DNA of 36,663 nucleotides from Fuerstiella sp. Lineage in GTDB: Bacteria; Planctomycetota; Planctomycetia; Planctomycetales; Planctomycetaceae. This document shows positions 1-8,746 of this stretch, piece by piece (the first letter of the stretch is position 1; each line of letters opens with the position of its first letter). The position numbers and the translations under genes were made by a program. The stretch lies in assembly GCA_014238335.1 (NCBI GenBank), contig JABABI010000070.1, forward strand, positions 1-36,663, read 5' to 3'. The notes beneath the pieces are model-generated. The model was given only the letters and a program-made list of their open reading frames with translations. It ran no database searches and was not told the DNA's origin.

Positions 1-1
1 C

Positions 2-481
2 ATCGCACTGTTCTTAGCGGACCAGCCAGCCAGGGCGGCTGCGCAGTTCGATAAGTATCACTCGTTCGATAACGTGGATCGGGAAAACGGAATCTGGCGT
101 TACCTGTCACAGCGCAAAGCTACCGATGCCGCGACCGCCAGGAAAGAGCTGTTGCGCTACGAAAAAGATGATCGCGAACCGTTCCCTGCTGTTTATAAGC
201 TCTTCGACGGATCCCTTTCTCCTGAGGCCGCACTGCGTACCATCCCGCAGGACCTGCCTGCGCAGGAACTGGAAAAGCGGCTTTTCTACACAGAGCTGTA
301 CATTGGAGTGCACTCTGCGGCGCAGGGGAAACGCGCCGATGCCAGAAAGTTTCTACGCCTTGCTGTCTCACGCAAATGGCCACGGGACAGTGGGTTCGGC
401 CCGAATTACATGTGGCACGTAGCCCGCGTTCAGCTGGAAGACCTGCTGCAGGAAAAACCTGATTCAGCGAAATCACAATGA
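2..481 (+). CDS. Small secreted protein, 5' end cut by the window edge
   Basis: The reading frame is open from the first bases of the window to TGA at 479-481, so the true start lies upstream. The first visible residues (IALFLADQPARAAA) look like the end of a signal peptide with an Ala-rich cleavage region, which suggests export. The GTG at 74 is in frame but is probably internal. The rest is mostly charged and helical. A segment around LYIGVHSAAQGKRADARKFL, followed by a Trp/Tyr-containing helix, resembles one tetratricopeptide-like helix pair, as in small lipoproteins that count household TPR units, but this is weak. I do not recognise a specific family. The gene converges on nnrE, with 32 bp between their ends. 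Confidence 0.6.
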   Translation: MALFLADQPARAAAQFDKYHSFDNVDRENGIWRYLSQRKATDAATARKELLRYEKDDREPFPAVYKLFDGSLSPEAALRTIPQDLPAQELEKRLFYTELYIGVHSAAQGKRADARKFLRLAVSRKWPRDSGFGPNYMWHVARVQLEDLLQEKPDSAKSQ

Positions 482-513
482 TTGGGAGTTACCGCGACTA
501 TCGTGGCGGTCGT

Positions 514-1206
514 TCAGCTGCCGGCGTCACTAAGCCACGAGCGCACCCATGCCAGAGGAATTCCGATGTGCGCCACCGTAACGTCGCCAGTGAAATTCGT
601 GGCCGATGGCTGCAGGAATCCTCTTTTCATACCGACAAACGTGACGGTCGCGTCGGCGTTGATGCAGACACCGTCCATCGTCCCTGTGTCACAGTCCAGA
701 CCGGACGGAACGTCCACAGCAAGAACCCGAGCCGACGATTCATTGATCGCATTAATGATTGCCAAAAACGGCGGGCGAACTCCGCCGCGTACTCCAGTGC
801 CAAGCAGACAGTCCAGAATCCAGTCGTTGTCGGTCAAGTCAGCGAACACCTGTCCCCAACTGTTGACCATTTGGCCCTCCAGCACGTTTATCCCGGATGC
901 CATAAGAAAGCCCAGATTCTGATGCGCGTCGTCCGTCAGGTCTTTGCCTGCCCGCAGCAGGTAAACGGTGGCGTCAACACCAGCCGATGCCAGCAGTCGG
1001 GCGATGGCCAGCCCGTCTCCGCCGTTGTTTCCCGGCCCGCACAGAATCAGCACACGCCCCTTGTTTCCAAGCCGTTTCGTCAGTTCTTCGATCACCCCCC
1101 GAGCCGCGTTCTCCATCAGCAGCAGCCCGGGAACGCCAAGACGCTGGATCGCGGCCGCATCCACCTGTCTGGCCTGTTCGCGGGTAAGAACAGGATAATC
1201 CGCCAT
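514..1206 (-). CDS. nnrE: NAD(P)H-hydrate epimerase (YjeF N-terminal domain, stand-alone)
   Basis: This cytoplasmic repair enzyme interconverts R- and S-NAD(P)HX, the hydrated and damaged forms of NAD(P)H, so that a dehydratase can restore the cofactor. The 230-residue protein is a single Rossmann-like YjeF_N domain. Visible motifs are CGPGNNGGDG at about 56-65 (phosphate-binding loop), DCLLGTG at about 132-138 and DVPSGLD at about 165-171, all hallmarks of the family. Unlike E. coli YjeF/Nnr, no C-terminal NnrD dehydratase domain is fused, so the partner enzyme must be encoded elsewhere. I chose ATG at 1206, which has AAAGG about 11 bases upstream. An in-frame GTG at 1218 would add four residues but overlaps that AAAGG. 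Confidence 0.93.
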   Translation of the reverse strand: MADYPVLTREQARQVDAAAIQRLGVPGLLLMENAARGVIEELTKRLGNKGRVLILCGPGNNGGDGLAIARLLASAGVDATVYLLRAGKDLTDDAHQNLGFLMASGINVLEGQMVNSWGQVFADLTDNDWILDCLLGTGVRGGVRPPFLAIINAINESSARVLAVDVPSGLDCDTGTMDGVCINADATVTFVGMKRGFLQPSATNFTGDVTVAHIGIPLAWVRSWLSDAGS

Positions 1207-1505
1207 GTCTTTGAACACCTTTGCTGACTACGAGAGGAAAATGCTGGAAATCTGAACGTTCGACGTCAGTATCCCGATCTGACGTTCATTTATTGACCGT
1301 CAGCCTGCAGAATACGCGGAATGAATGACGAGCGGTAGAAAAGTGGTAAGATACACATGGCGACTGTTAACCTTCGATAGATTTGCGACAACTTACTTTG
1401 TCACTGCATCGGAATCACAAATCCTGATTTTTCTTGTCTGATTTACGTGCACGCCTGATCGACCATGCCTCACCCCATTATTTGAAACAGGGTTGAAAGA
1501 AGTCC
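1207..1505. other. Intergenic region between divergent nnrE and the SDR gene
   Basis: About 300 bp separate two divergently read genes, so it should hold promoters for both. It is more AT-rich than the flanking genes, with TAAGAT-like and TTGACC-like hexamers, but I see no pair with convincing spacing. I see no RNA gene or repeat. GAAAGAAG just before the TTG at 1506 is the likely ribosome binding site of the SDR gene. Confidence 0.5.
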
Positions 1506-2354
1506 TTGTTAGATTCCTTTAACGATCGCTGGGCTCTCGTCACGGGGGCCTCCTCCGGCATTGGAGCCGAGTTCGCTGCCCGACTGGCTGGTCGAGGCAT
1601 GCATCTGGTGCTGGCCGCCAGACGCGCTGACCGGATGAACGAACTCGCTGAAAACCTGCAGACAAAACACGGAACAAAATGCCACATTGTCGCGATCGAT
1701 CTTTCTACGTCAGATGCGGGCGCGAAACTGATTGACGAAATAGACAAACTTGGCGTTAATATTGAGCTCCTGATCAACAACGCGGGTGTCGGTCTGATTG
1801 GTGAGGTGTCAACGACTGATTCGGCTGATATACAGCAGATGTTGAATCTGAACGTCAACACACTGACAGATCTGACGTATCGCGTCCTTCCGGGAATGCT
1901 GGAACGAGGACACGGAGCCATTATCAATGTCTCGTCCGTGGCCGCATTTCAGCCCGTGGCCTTCATGGGAGCGTACGCTGCCAGCAAATCTTACGTGCTG
2001 CACTTCAGTGAAGCATTGTGGGCAGAAACACGCAGTCGCGGCGTCACGGTCCAGGCCCTGTGCCCAGGCGTCACGGAAACAGAATTCTTTGACGTGGCCG
2101 GAGCACCGGAGTGGCTGCAGAAGCATTCGTCACAGACGCCCGCCAAAGTCGTTCGCAAGGCTCTGACCGCGCTGGAAAAACGCCGTCAATTTGTAGTCAC
2201 CAACTGGAAGGACTACATCATGACCATTCTGGTGCGTCTGGCCACGCGTCGCACCGCCGTCAACGAATCCAAACGCTACTTTCGGGCTGGTAAAAGAGAC
2301 AACACGAATCAGCCCCCGCCCACGTCAGTGCCGGACGAACCGAACAAGTCGTAG
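1506..2354 (+). CDS. Short-chain dehydrogenase/reductase (classical SDR)
   Basis: This is an NAD(P)-dependent oxidoreductase of the classical SDR family, in the DltE/YqjQ-like group of uncharacterised reductases; the substrate is unknown. The protein has 282 residues. Seen motifs are the cofactor loop TGASSGIG at 13-20, NNAG at 91-94, the catalytic Ser in NVSS (about 144) and the YxxxK pair Tyr157/Lys161, so the active site is complete. A C-terminal extension after about residue 235 is basic and then Pro/Thr-rich and probably disordered. The TTG at 1506 is taken as the start because GAAAGAAG lies just upstream and Met-Leu-Asp begins about ten residues before the first strand. The gene converges on the DUF1501 gene, with 57 bp between the stops. 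Confidence 0.9.
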   Translation: MLDSFNDRWALVTGASSGIGAEFAARLAGRGMHLVLAARRADRMNELAENLQTKHGTKCHIVAIDLSTSDAGAKLIDEIDKLGVNIELLINNAGVGLIGEVSTTDSADIQQMLNLNVNTLTDLTYRVLPGMLERGHGAIINVSSVAAFQPVAFMGAYAASKSYVLHFSEALWAETRSRGVTVQALCPGVTETEFFDVAGAPEWLQKHSSQTPAKVVRKALTALEKRRQFVVTNWKDYIMTILVRLATRRTAVNESKRYFRAGKRDNTNQPPPTSVPDEPNKS

Positions 2355-2411
2355 CGACTGCGCCGCGTCTCATTCACATCATCAAACTGTTCCGGACTGG
2401 CGGGACACGGT

Positions 2412-3851
2412 CTACGCCAGAATGTTGCTGACAATTTCGCCATACACGTCTGTCAGGCGATAATCACGTCCCTGAAAGCGATGTGTCAACTGTTTGTGAT
2501 TGAAGCCCAGCAGGTGCAGAATTGTGGCGTGCAGGTCGTGGACGTGTACAGGCTTTTCAGCGATGTTGAATCCTAAATCGTCCGTCGAACCATACGTGAC
2601 GCCGCCCTTAATTCCGCCACCGGCCAGCCACATGGAAAACGAATTCGGATGGTGATCGCGTCCGTCACTACCACCCTGCACCATGGGCGTTCGACCAAAT
2701 TCTCCGCCCCAGATCACCAGCGTATCCTTCAACATCCCCTGCTGCTTCAAATCCGTGACCAATGCAGCCGCGGCCTGGTCTGTGTCCTTGCAGTTTTTAG
2801 CGATTCCGTTCTTCAGGTCGCCGTGCTGATCCCACGATTCATGAAACAACTGCACAAATCGAACGCCCTTCTGTACCAACCGTCTCGCCAGCAGACAGTT
2901 ATTAGCGAATGAGGTTTCGCCAGGCTTCGCTCCGTACATTTCCAGAACGTGCTTTGGCTCGCCTGTCAGCGACATTGCTTCCGGAGCACTTGACTGCATG
3001 CGGAACGCCATCTCGTACGAATTGATTCGGGTGGCAATTTCCGGATCGCCGACAAGACTCAGACGACCACGATTCAGCTGGTTGATGGCGTCCAGCGTCT
3101 GACGCTGCACTGTCCGATCGACACCATCGGGATTGGAAAGATACAGCACGGGATCACCGCTACTGCGAAACTCTACACCGGAATGGACCGTCGGCAGGAA
3201 GCCGGAGTTCCAGTTCCCGTTACCTCCGCTGGGCCCCTTCTTGCCGCTGTTGAAAACGATGTACGCCGGCAGGTCATCTGATTCGCTGCCCAGACCGTAG
3301 GTCACCCAGGACCCCATGCTGGGACGGCCAAACTGAGGCGAACCTGTGCTCATCAGCAGTTGGGCCGGGGCGTGATTGAAGGCATCGGTCTTCATCGATC
3401 GAATGATGCACAAATCATCCGCCACAGCAGCCGTATGCGGCAGCATCTCAGACAGCTCAGCTCCCGATTCACCGTACCTGGCAAACTTGTACCGGGGCCC
3501 CAGCAGCCTGGAATTGGGATTAATAAATGCCGCTCGATAGCCATTCAGCAGATCGGCAGGGGGCAGAGTGCCGTCCAGTTTCTCAAGAGCCGGTTTGTGG
3601 TCCAGCATTTCGAATTGACTGGGGCCACCACCCATGAACAGCAAAATGACGTTTTTTGCACGTGCCGGATACTGCGGCTGTTTGGCTGCCAGAGGATTCG
3701 CATCCTGCTCGGCAGCACCTGCGGATTCCGCCAGCAAACCTGCCAGTGCCATCTGGCCCAGGCCAAGTCCGCACTGCTGCAGAAACCAACGCCGTTTGGC
3801 GAGTGTCGCTGACCGCATCGCAATGCGATCGTCGTCTGACGTTTTGTGCAT
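2412..3851 (-). CDS. DUF1501 family protein, Tat-exported
   Basis: This is a planctomycete-abundant DUF1501 protein, related in fold to the alkaline phosphatase/sulfatase superfamily but of unproven activity. The 479-residue product starts with a twin-arginine signal: an RRWFL motif at about 20-24 followed by a hydrophobic stretch ending in AGAAEQ, so it is expected to be exported folded. Later motifs typical of the family are LLFMGGGPSQFEMLDHKP near residue 70, FNHAPAQ, RFVQLFHESWDQHGDL and IWGGEFGRTP, with DGRDHHPNSFS close to the C-terminus; the His and Asp residues could bind metal. ATG at 3851 is preferred because AGGAG sits 7 bases upstream; ATG 3854 and TTG 3857 are alternatives. It lies 43 bp downstream of the PSCyt/PSD1 gene on the same strand, the classic pairing, probably one transcript. 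Confidence 0.93.
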   Translation of the reverse strand: MHKTSDDDRIAMRSATLAKRRWFLQQCGLGLGQMALAGLLAESAGAAEQDANPLAAKQPQYPARAKNVILLFMGGGPSQFEMLDHKPALEKLDGTLPPADLLNGYRAAFINPNSRLLGPRYKFARYGESGAELSEMLPHTAAVADDLCIIRSMKTDAFNHAPAQLLMSTGSPQFGRPSMGSWVTYGLGSESDDLPAYIVFNSGKKGPSGGNGNWNSGFLPTVHSGVEFRSSGDPVLYLSNPDGVDRTVQRQTLDAINQLNRGRLSLVGDPEIATRINSYEMAFRMQSSAPEAMSLTGEPKHVLEMYGAKPGETSFANNCLLARRLVQKGVRFVQLFHESWDQHGDLKNGIAKNCKDTDQAAAALVTDLKQQGMLKDTLVIWGGEFGRTPMVQGGSDGRDHHPNSFSMWLAGGGIKGGVTYGSTDDLGFNIAEKPVHVHDLHATILHLLGFNHKQLTHRFQGRDYRLTDVYGEIVSNILA

Positions 3852-3894
3852 CATCAATCTCCTGTGGCAGTCTGCCGCTGCCTTTCAAGCCGAT

Positions 3895-6800
3895 CTACTG
3901 CTTTGTAATGGTCTCATCCAGATTCAAAATCGCACGGCAGACCACAATCCACGGTGCATACTCGTTCGCCGACAGCCCGGTGAGTTGTTGGTATTTATTC
4001 GGCGACACTCCAATAAGTTTTTCGACGTCAATTTCACCTGACGAAATTCGCTGACGCTGCTGATCAAGCAATGTCTGCAGGATCACCAGTTCACTCGGAG
4101 CGGCTGATCGACTAACGCACAACCGATGAGCGTACAGCAATCGCTCAAGGTCTGCCTGATGAGCGTCCCGCAGAACTCGAGCCGCCATGGCCCGGGCGCA
4201 ATCGACAAACTGCGGTTCATTCAGCATCACGAGCGCCTGCAACGGAGTGTTGCTGCGCTGTCTGCGGACGCAGGCGGCGTCTCCCTTCGGAGCGTCAAAC
4301 AGCTGTAATGTCGGGTACGGCACAGTACGATAACCGTGCACATACAGACTACGGCGATACTGCTGACCGTCGGCAGACAGACGCCACTGTTTTGGTCCGT
4401 AGCTGGCCGGCGGCTGAAACAGAAAATCCGGTGCTGGCGGATACACGCTGGGCCCACCAACAGCGTCGTTGAGTAATCCGCTGGCTGCCAGAGCGATGTC
4501 TCGTACCACCTCTGCGTCCACACGAATCCGTGGTGCCCGGGCTAGAAACTCATTCAATGGGTCCATTTCCTGCAGATCCACCGTCATTAAGGACGACTGC
4601 TGATAAGTCGCGGAATTCACAATCAACCGATGAATGTGTTTCAGACTCCAGTTGTTGTCCATCAGTTCAACGGCCAGCCAGTCAATTAGCTCAGGATGAG
4701 TCGGCGCGGGCGACTGAAAACCGAAGTCTTCCGGAGTCGTCACGATGCCGCGACCAAAGTAGGCCTGCCAGATGCGGTTCACGATCACGCGAGCCGTCGT
4801 TGGTGCATCATCGGCGACCAGCCACCTCGCAAAACGCAACCGATCCGGTTCGTCCGATTGCGGAAACGAATTCAGAAATGCGGGCGCTGCGGCAGTCACC
4901 TGTTCGCCGTGATTCAGGAAGTCTCCTCGCCTCAATACGTGCGTCGTTCGTGCCATCGCTCCTGGCTGCACCACCAGCTGTGAATCAGTTTCCGGAAACG
5001 CCCGCCAGAGCTCTTCAATTGCGCCATTATCTGCGGCGAAGTCCGGCACAGTTCTGCGCCAGACACGGAACAGCTGTTCGTTCTGTGCGGCGGTACGTTC
5101 AGATTCACAGACCCTAAGTATCGCTTCAATCGATGACGGCAGATTTGATTCGGCGACGGCGTCGCTGTCGGTCACAGAGAACCGATAGCGGCCCAGCAGG
5201 TAGTTCTGGTTGTCATCCGAATTCCAGCCACCATGCAGCTGCCGCAGTGTGATGGCAAGAATCACCTCGCCTTTCATTTCGATGGGTGTCTCCGGAACGA
5301 AAACCGCGTGACGATCCTGGTTGCGGCGCCCCGGACCGTTGTCCGTTGTCCATGCTGTCTTGTTGTCACCATCGATTGCGTAATCAATGGGACCGGTGAC
5401 TCGAGTGTCCTTCTCCGGATTCTTGTCACGATACACGGACGGCAGGTTCGCATGCTTCGGATTGACTTCCGCCCAGGCTCGCACAAACTTGATCGCCTGC
5501 TTCCTGCCAGGATCATCGGCTGGAGCGATCGACGCCTCAAAGGACGACAGCGCCCCTGTCCCGTAAATCGAACGCCCCGGACCACCTCGCGGCAACTGTG
5601 GGTGCATCAGCGTATCCAGGCGAAAGGCGGTAATCCTTTCCGCGGTCGTTTTCAGGCTGAACGTGTTGTTGGCTTTCGTCGGCGCATAACTTTCGCTAAC
5701 GATGGAACCATCGTCCAGCAATCGAAACTTCTGTCCTTCGTAGGGTCGGTCTGTCGGAACAACGGTTCGCCACTCGACAAGTTTGGCCGATTCGCCCCGT
5801 GTCCAACGCGTCAGCCGTTCCTGCCAGTCCGGTGTGCGTCGTTTTATTTCAGCTTCGAGCTCAGCGATTCCATGCAGTACGGAATGCCGTGTCTTATCCT
5901 GCGACGGCGTAAAAACGGTCGCGATAGCTTCGTGACAATCATTCAACGCCGCGAAAAGTTGATAGTATTCGCGCTGACTGAACGGATCGTACTTGTGCGT
6001 GTGGCATTGCGCACACTGAGTTGTAATTCCGAGAACCGCCTTGCCGATGGCATCCATCCGGTCGAACATACCTTCCACTCGAAACTGCTCCGGATCTGCG
6101 CCGCCTTCTTCGTTGACCATTGAGTTGCGGAGAAAACCAGTGGCCACCAGGGCAGACTGGCCACCGCCCGGCACCAGGTCTCCGGCGATCTGATGGACGA
6201 TGAAGTCGCTGTACGGCATATCGCCGTTCATGGCACCAACTACCCAGTCACGATAGAACCAAACGCTTCTCTGTTTGTCCTTTTCGTAGCCGTCGGAGTC
6301 CGCATAACGGGCCGCGTCCAGCCACCATCGCCCCCAGCGTTCACCGAAGTGCGGTGAATCCAGCAAATGCTCTACGTACCTGCCGAACGCATCATCACGC
6401 TCATCCGTGACAAACGCATCCACCTGTTTCGGTGACGGTGGCAATCCCAGCAGATCAAGATATACCCGACGAATCAAAGTAATACGGTCAGCAGGCTGGC
6501 TTGATTTAATATTCTGAACCGCCAGCTTCGCTGCCACGAAATTATCGATCGAATTTCGGAACCGCCCGCCATTTTTCGCGGGGGGAACATCAGGACGTTG
6601 GGGCGGCACAAACGCCCAGTGTTCCGAGTACTCCGCGCCTTCTGTGACCCAGGTCTGCAGCAACGTCAGCTCATCCGCGGAAATCTTCTTTTCGGTCGAC
6701 GGAGGCGGCATGACCGATTCGTCGTCATCAGACAGAATGCGTTTCAACATCTCACTGGCCGTCGGGTCACCCGGCATGATCGCACCAGCATCCACCGCAA

Positions 6801-6978
6801 CATCACGGACATCCAGTCGCAGATCAGCTTCGCGATTTTCTGCATCCGGTCCGTGACAGCGAAAGCAGTTGTCCGAAAGAATCGGGCGAATATCGCGACT
6901 AAAGTCGATCTCTGAGGCAGAAAGCGTCGTCAACAGGTACGGCAGGATGATGGAGCAAAGCAGCTGAAGTGTCTTCAT
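3895..6978 (-). CDS. PSD1 and planctomycete cytochrome C domain protein (PSCyt1-DUF1549-DUF1553)
   Basis: A 1027-residue exported protein of the large planctomycete PSCyt/PSD1 family. A signal peptide covers about 1-21. It is followed by a PSCyt1 cytochrome c-like domain with the haem motif CFRCH at 38-42, then the DUF1549 (PSCyt2) domain from about 140 with a second CAQCH motif at 322-326 and the adjacent HTHKYDPFSQREYY signature, then a variable middle region. The C-terminal DUF1553 (PSD1) domain begins at about 690 (FARWLV, NRIWQAYFGRG, TPEDFGF, HPELIDWLA) and ends with NTPLQALVMLNEPQFVD. The biochemical role is not established; these proteins are thought to act in degrading complex organic matter. 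A GGAGG lies about 12 bases before ATG 6978. The DUF1501 gene follows directly and DUF3500 lies upstream. Confidence 0.94.
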   Translation of the reverse strand: MKTLQLLCSIILPYLLTTLSASEIDFSRDIRPILSDNCFRCHGPDAENREADLRLDVRDVAVDAGAIMPGDPTASEMLKRILSDDDESVMPPPSTEKKISADELTLLQTWVTEGAEYSEHWAFVPPQRPDVPPAKNGGRFRNSIDNFVAAKLAVQNIKSSQPADRITLIRRVYLDLLGLPPSPKQVDAFVTDERDDAFGRYVEHLLDSPHFGERWGRWWLDAARYADSDGYEKDKQRSVWFYRDWVVGAMNGDMPYSDFIVHQIAGDLVPGGGQSALVATGFLRNSMVNEEGGADPEQFRVEGMFDRMDAIGKAVLGITTQCAQCHTHKYDPFSQREYYQLFAALNDCHEAIATVFTPSQDKTRHSVLHGIAELEAEIKRRTPDWQERLTRWTRGESAKLVEWRTVVPTDRPYEGQKFRLLDDGSIVSESYAPTKANNTFSLKTTAERITAFRLDTLMHPQLPRGGPGRSIYGTGALSSFEASIAPADDPGRKQAIKFVRAWAEVNPKHANLPSVYRDKNPEKDTRVTGPIDYAIDGDNKTAWTTDNGPGRRNQDRHAVFVPETPIEMKGEVILAITLRQLHGGWNSDDNQNYLLGRYRFSVTDSDAVAESNLPSSIEAILRVCESERTAAQNEQLFRVWRRTVPDFAADNGAIEELWRAFPETDSQLVVQPGAMARTTHVLRRGDFLNHGEQVTAAAPAFLNSFPQSDEPDRLRFARWLVADDAPTTARVIVNRIWQAYFGRGIVTTPEDFGFQSPAPTHPELIDWLAVELMDNNWSLKHIHRLIVNSATYQQSSLMTVDLQEMDPLNEFLARAPRIRVDAEVVRDIALAASGLLNDAVGGPSVYPPAPDFLFQPPASYGPKQWRLSADGQQYRRSLYVHGYRTVPYPTLQLFDAPKGDAACVRRQRSNTPLQALVMLNEPQFVDCARAMAARVLRDAHQADLERLLYAHRLCVSRSAAPSELVILQTLLDQQRQRISSGEIDVEKLIGVSPNKYQQLTGLSANEYAPWIVVCRAILNLDETITKQ

Positions 6979-7103
6979 ACTGATGATTGTCCTCCACCCG
7001 GTGTTTCACTTCAACTGTTTACCGATAATCAATAACCAGGAGGTCCGGAGGACAGGGAAACCATCGCACTTGCTGCGGCTGTGCTCTGCAGCGACGGATG
7101 ATT

Positions 7104-8285
7104 TCAGTTGCCGGCAGCGGCAGCTTTATGATGTCGCTCGTAATGCTGTCGCAGCAGGTCCTTACCGTAGTCGTTTCCGTTCGGCGTACGCAGAACCGCG
7201 TGGATGTGGTCGCGAGTCGGTTCGCGGGAACGAAACGGAGCGACTCGCCGCTCGTGATCGAATTCAATCAGAACGACGGGGCTGTGAATGCGATAGTAGT
7301 AAACACTCTCGTCCGTAGTGCCGCCGACCCACGCGAAGTATGTCCGGTCCAAATGCTGCCGGACTTCGTCCATTTTGACTTTCGTGTGTCCGGCGTCCAT
7401 GGTTCCGACGAATTCATGAATGGCGTCCAGCAGCAGCGACGTCTGTTTTTCGTCCATTTCGGAAGCCGGCAGACCTGCATAGTCAAGATCGACGTTGTCC
7501 TTATAGGCCTGGGTCAGAGCGTTGTTTCCCTCTTTAACCGACGACAGAATCGCGATTTTCTGCTGAGCTTCGTTCAATGCCTGGATCACAGCCAGGCCCC
7601 TGGCCTGCTCGTCCTGCATGACGATCGTACCTCTAAATTTCCCACTGGTGGCATGGACTGGTTCACTGCCCACAAAGACGGGCGACATGACAACCTGATC
7701 ACCCAACACAAAATAGTTAATGATCAGATGGTGGCCGTCGATCTGCCAGCCCCATGGCTTTGTCGTTGACGGATCGCCCATAATGGTGATCCAGTACAAC
7801 CATTCTCCGTATTCATCAAAGTTGTCGGCCAGTTCCGCCAGTGTGCCGTTCAGCTTCATGATGTCCCGCGACTGCTTCACGCCCTTCACACTGAGACTCG
7901 CTTTAAGCAGCCCGAACGCCAATTCACGCTGTTGTTCGTTCATTTCGTCAAATCCGACACCTCGGCGTTTGTAGAAATGGCGGTTATCCCAACTGCGCCA
8001 TTCGATGTCATCCACCGGGAACATGGTCTTCAGCGACTGGTCCTCTGTCAGGCCGGCCAGAAAGGCGTTGGCTGCGTTGACTACAGGCCCAGTACTGACA
8101 CCAGTGGATTTAACTTTGAACAGCCCTTCTTCTATTTCTCCGCCAGCCGTGATCCCGCGGAACGGCTGCTTCAACGACGCCTCACCGCCTCCTCTGCGGC
8201 CACGACCACCGGGTGGTTGAGCGATCGCCGTCAATAATCCGACAGCAGCGACTGACAGAAGAATGAAGATATTTCGTCGCAACAT
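7104..8285 (-). CDS. DUF3500 domain-containing secreted protein
   Basis: A 393-residue protein of the DUF3500 family, whose function is unknown. A signal peptide is clear (MLRRNIFILLSVAAVGLLTA), followed by a Gly/Arg-rich stretch (about 25-35) and the globular domain. Family-type segments include WSWDNRHFY-like SWDNRHFYKRRG, FGLLKASLS, WGWQIDGHHL with HxxIN, VFVGSEPV and a late RIHSPVVLIEFDHE, with HIHAVLRTPNGNDYG near the C-terminus. The several conserved His and Asp residues could bind metal or substrate (inference). ATG 8285 is chosen because it begins a good signal peptide; the frame stays open to 8402, but that extension has no signal-like character. It is on the same strand as the PSCyt/PSD1 gene, 125 bp upstream of it, and may belong to the same secreted catabolic set. 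Confidence 0.85.
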   Translation of the reverse strand: MLRRNIFILLSVAAVGLLTAIAQPPGGRGRRGGGEASLKQPFRGITAGGEIEEGLFKVKSTGVSTGPVVNAANAFLAGLTEDQSLKTMFPVDDIEWRSWDNRHFYKRRGVGFDEMNEQQRELAFGLLKASLSVKGVKQSRDIMKLNGTLAELADNFDEYGEWLYWITIMGDPSTTKPWGWQIDGHHLIINYFVLGDQVVMSPVFVGSEPVHATSGKFRGTIVMQDEQARGLAVIQALNEAQQKIAILSSVKEGNNALTQAYKDNVDLDYAGLPASEMDEKQTSLLLDAIHEFVGTMDAGHTKVKMDEVRQHLDRTYFAWVGGTTDESVYYYRIHSPVVLIEFDHERRVAPFRSREPTRDHIHAVLRTPNGNDYGKDLLRQHYERHHKAAAAGN

Positions 8286-8746
8286 GATGGCGATCTTTTT
8301 CAAAAGGCAGACGGAACTGATCCACGGCGACGGTTGCTGAAGGATTCGGTGTCGGCTTCCTGCCGCTCCTGTATCTCGACAGTGTGACTCACGGTGATGC
8401 ATTCTTCAATCAAAGCAGGTCAGTGCCTCCTGCTCAGCGCGATCAGCAGAGACGGATCGCCAAAGTCGTGTGGCTTCGTAGCCACACGACACGAAAACTC
8501 ACAATGTCCCGGCCAGTGTCGATTTTTTTCTGCGAGAATCGGAAACAGGAGCGGATTCGGTCTCGCGCGATCTGCAGGCAGTGTCAACCGACGAACTGAA
8601 ATGTCCTGCGTTGACGTCTTCGCGTTCCTGGTTGAAAAATTCAGACAAAAGCCCCGCCGAGTGTGATCTACTGGTTGGCCCGGCGGTGAATGCTCGACCG
8701 TTGAAGGCGCGCACTGTTATTCATCGACCTTCTGCACAAATTTTCT
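8286..8746. other. Intergenic region between divergent DUF3500 and phosphatase/cytochrome genes
   Basis: About 460 bp without a convincing gene; short open frames here lack start signals and family features. Its main structure is the perfect inverted repeat at 8465-8490, listed separately. Promoters for both flanking genes should lie here, but I cannot assign them with confidence. Confidence 0.5.
8465..8490. repeat. Perfect 11-bp inverted repeat with TCGT loop
   Basis: GTCGTGTGGCT and its exact reverse complement AGCCACACGAC are separated by TCGT, giving a 26-base strong hairpin on either strand. It lies in the divergent region between the DUF3500 gene and the phosphatase/cytochrome gene. 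There is no run of T after it on the plus strand, so it is not a standard intrinsic terminator for that direction; on the minus strand it is followed by only TTTGG. It could be a REP-like palindromic element or an mRNA leader structure. I saw no second copy in this window. Confidence 0.7.

Noticed and set aside
478..1227. 249-codon open frame on the plus strand
   Set aside because: It lies antisense to nnrE, which has clear family motifs; its Arg/His-rich translation has no similarity I can see.
5233..6123. 296-codon open frame on the plus strand
   Set aside because: It lies wholly antisense inside the PSCyt/PSD1 gene, whose domains run straight through this region.
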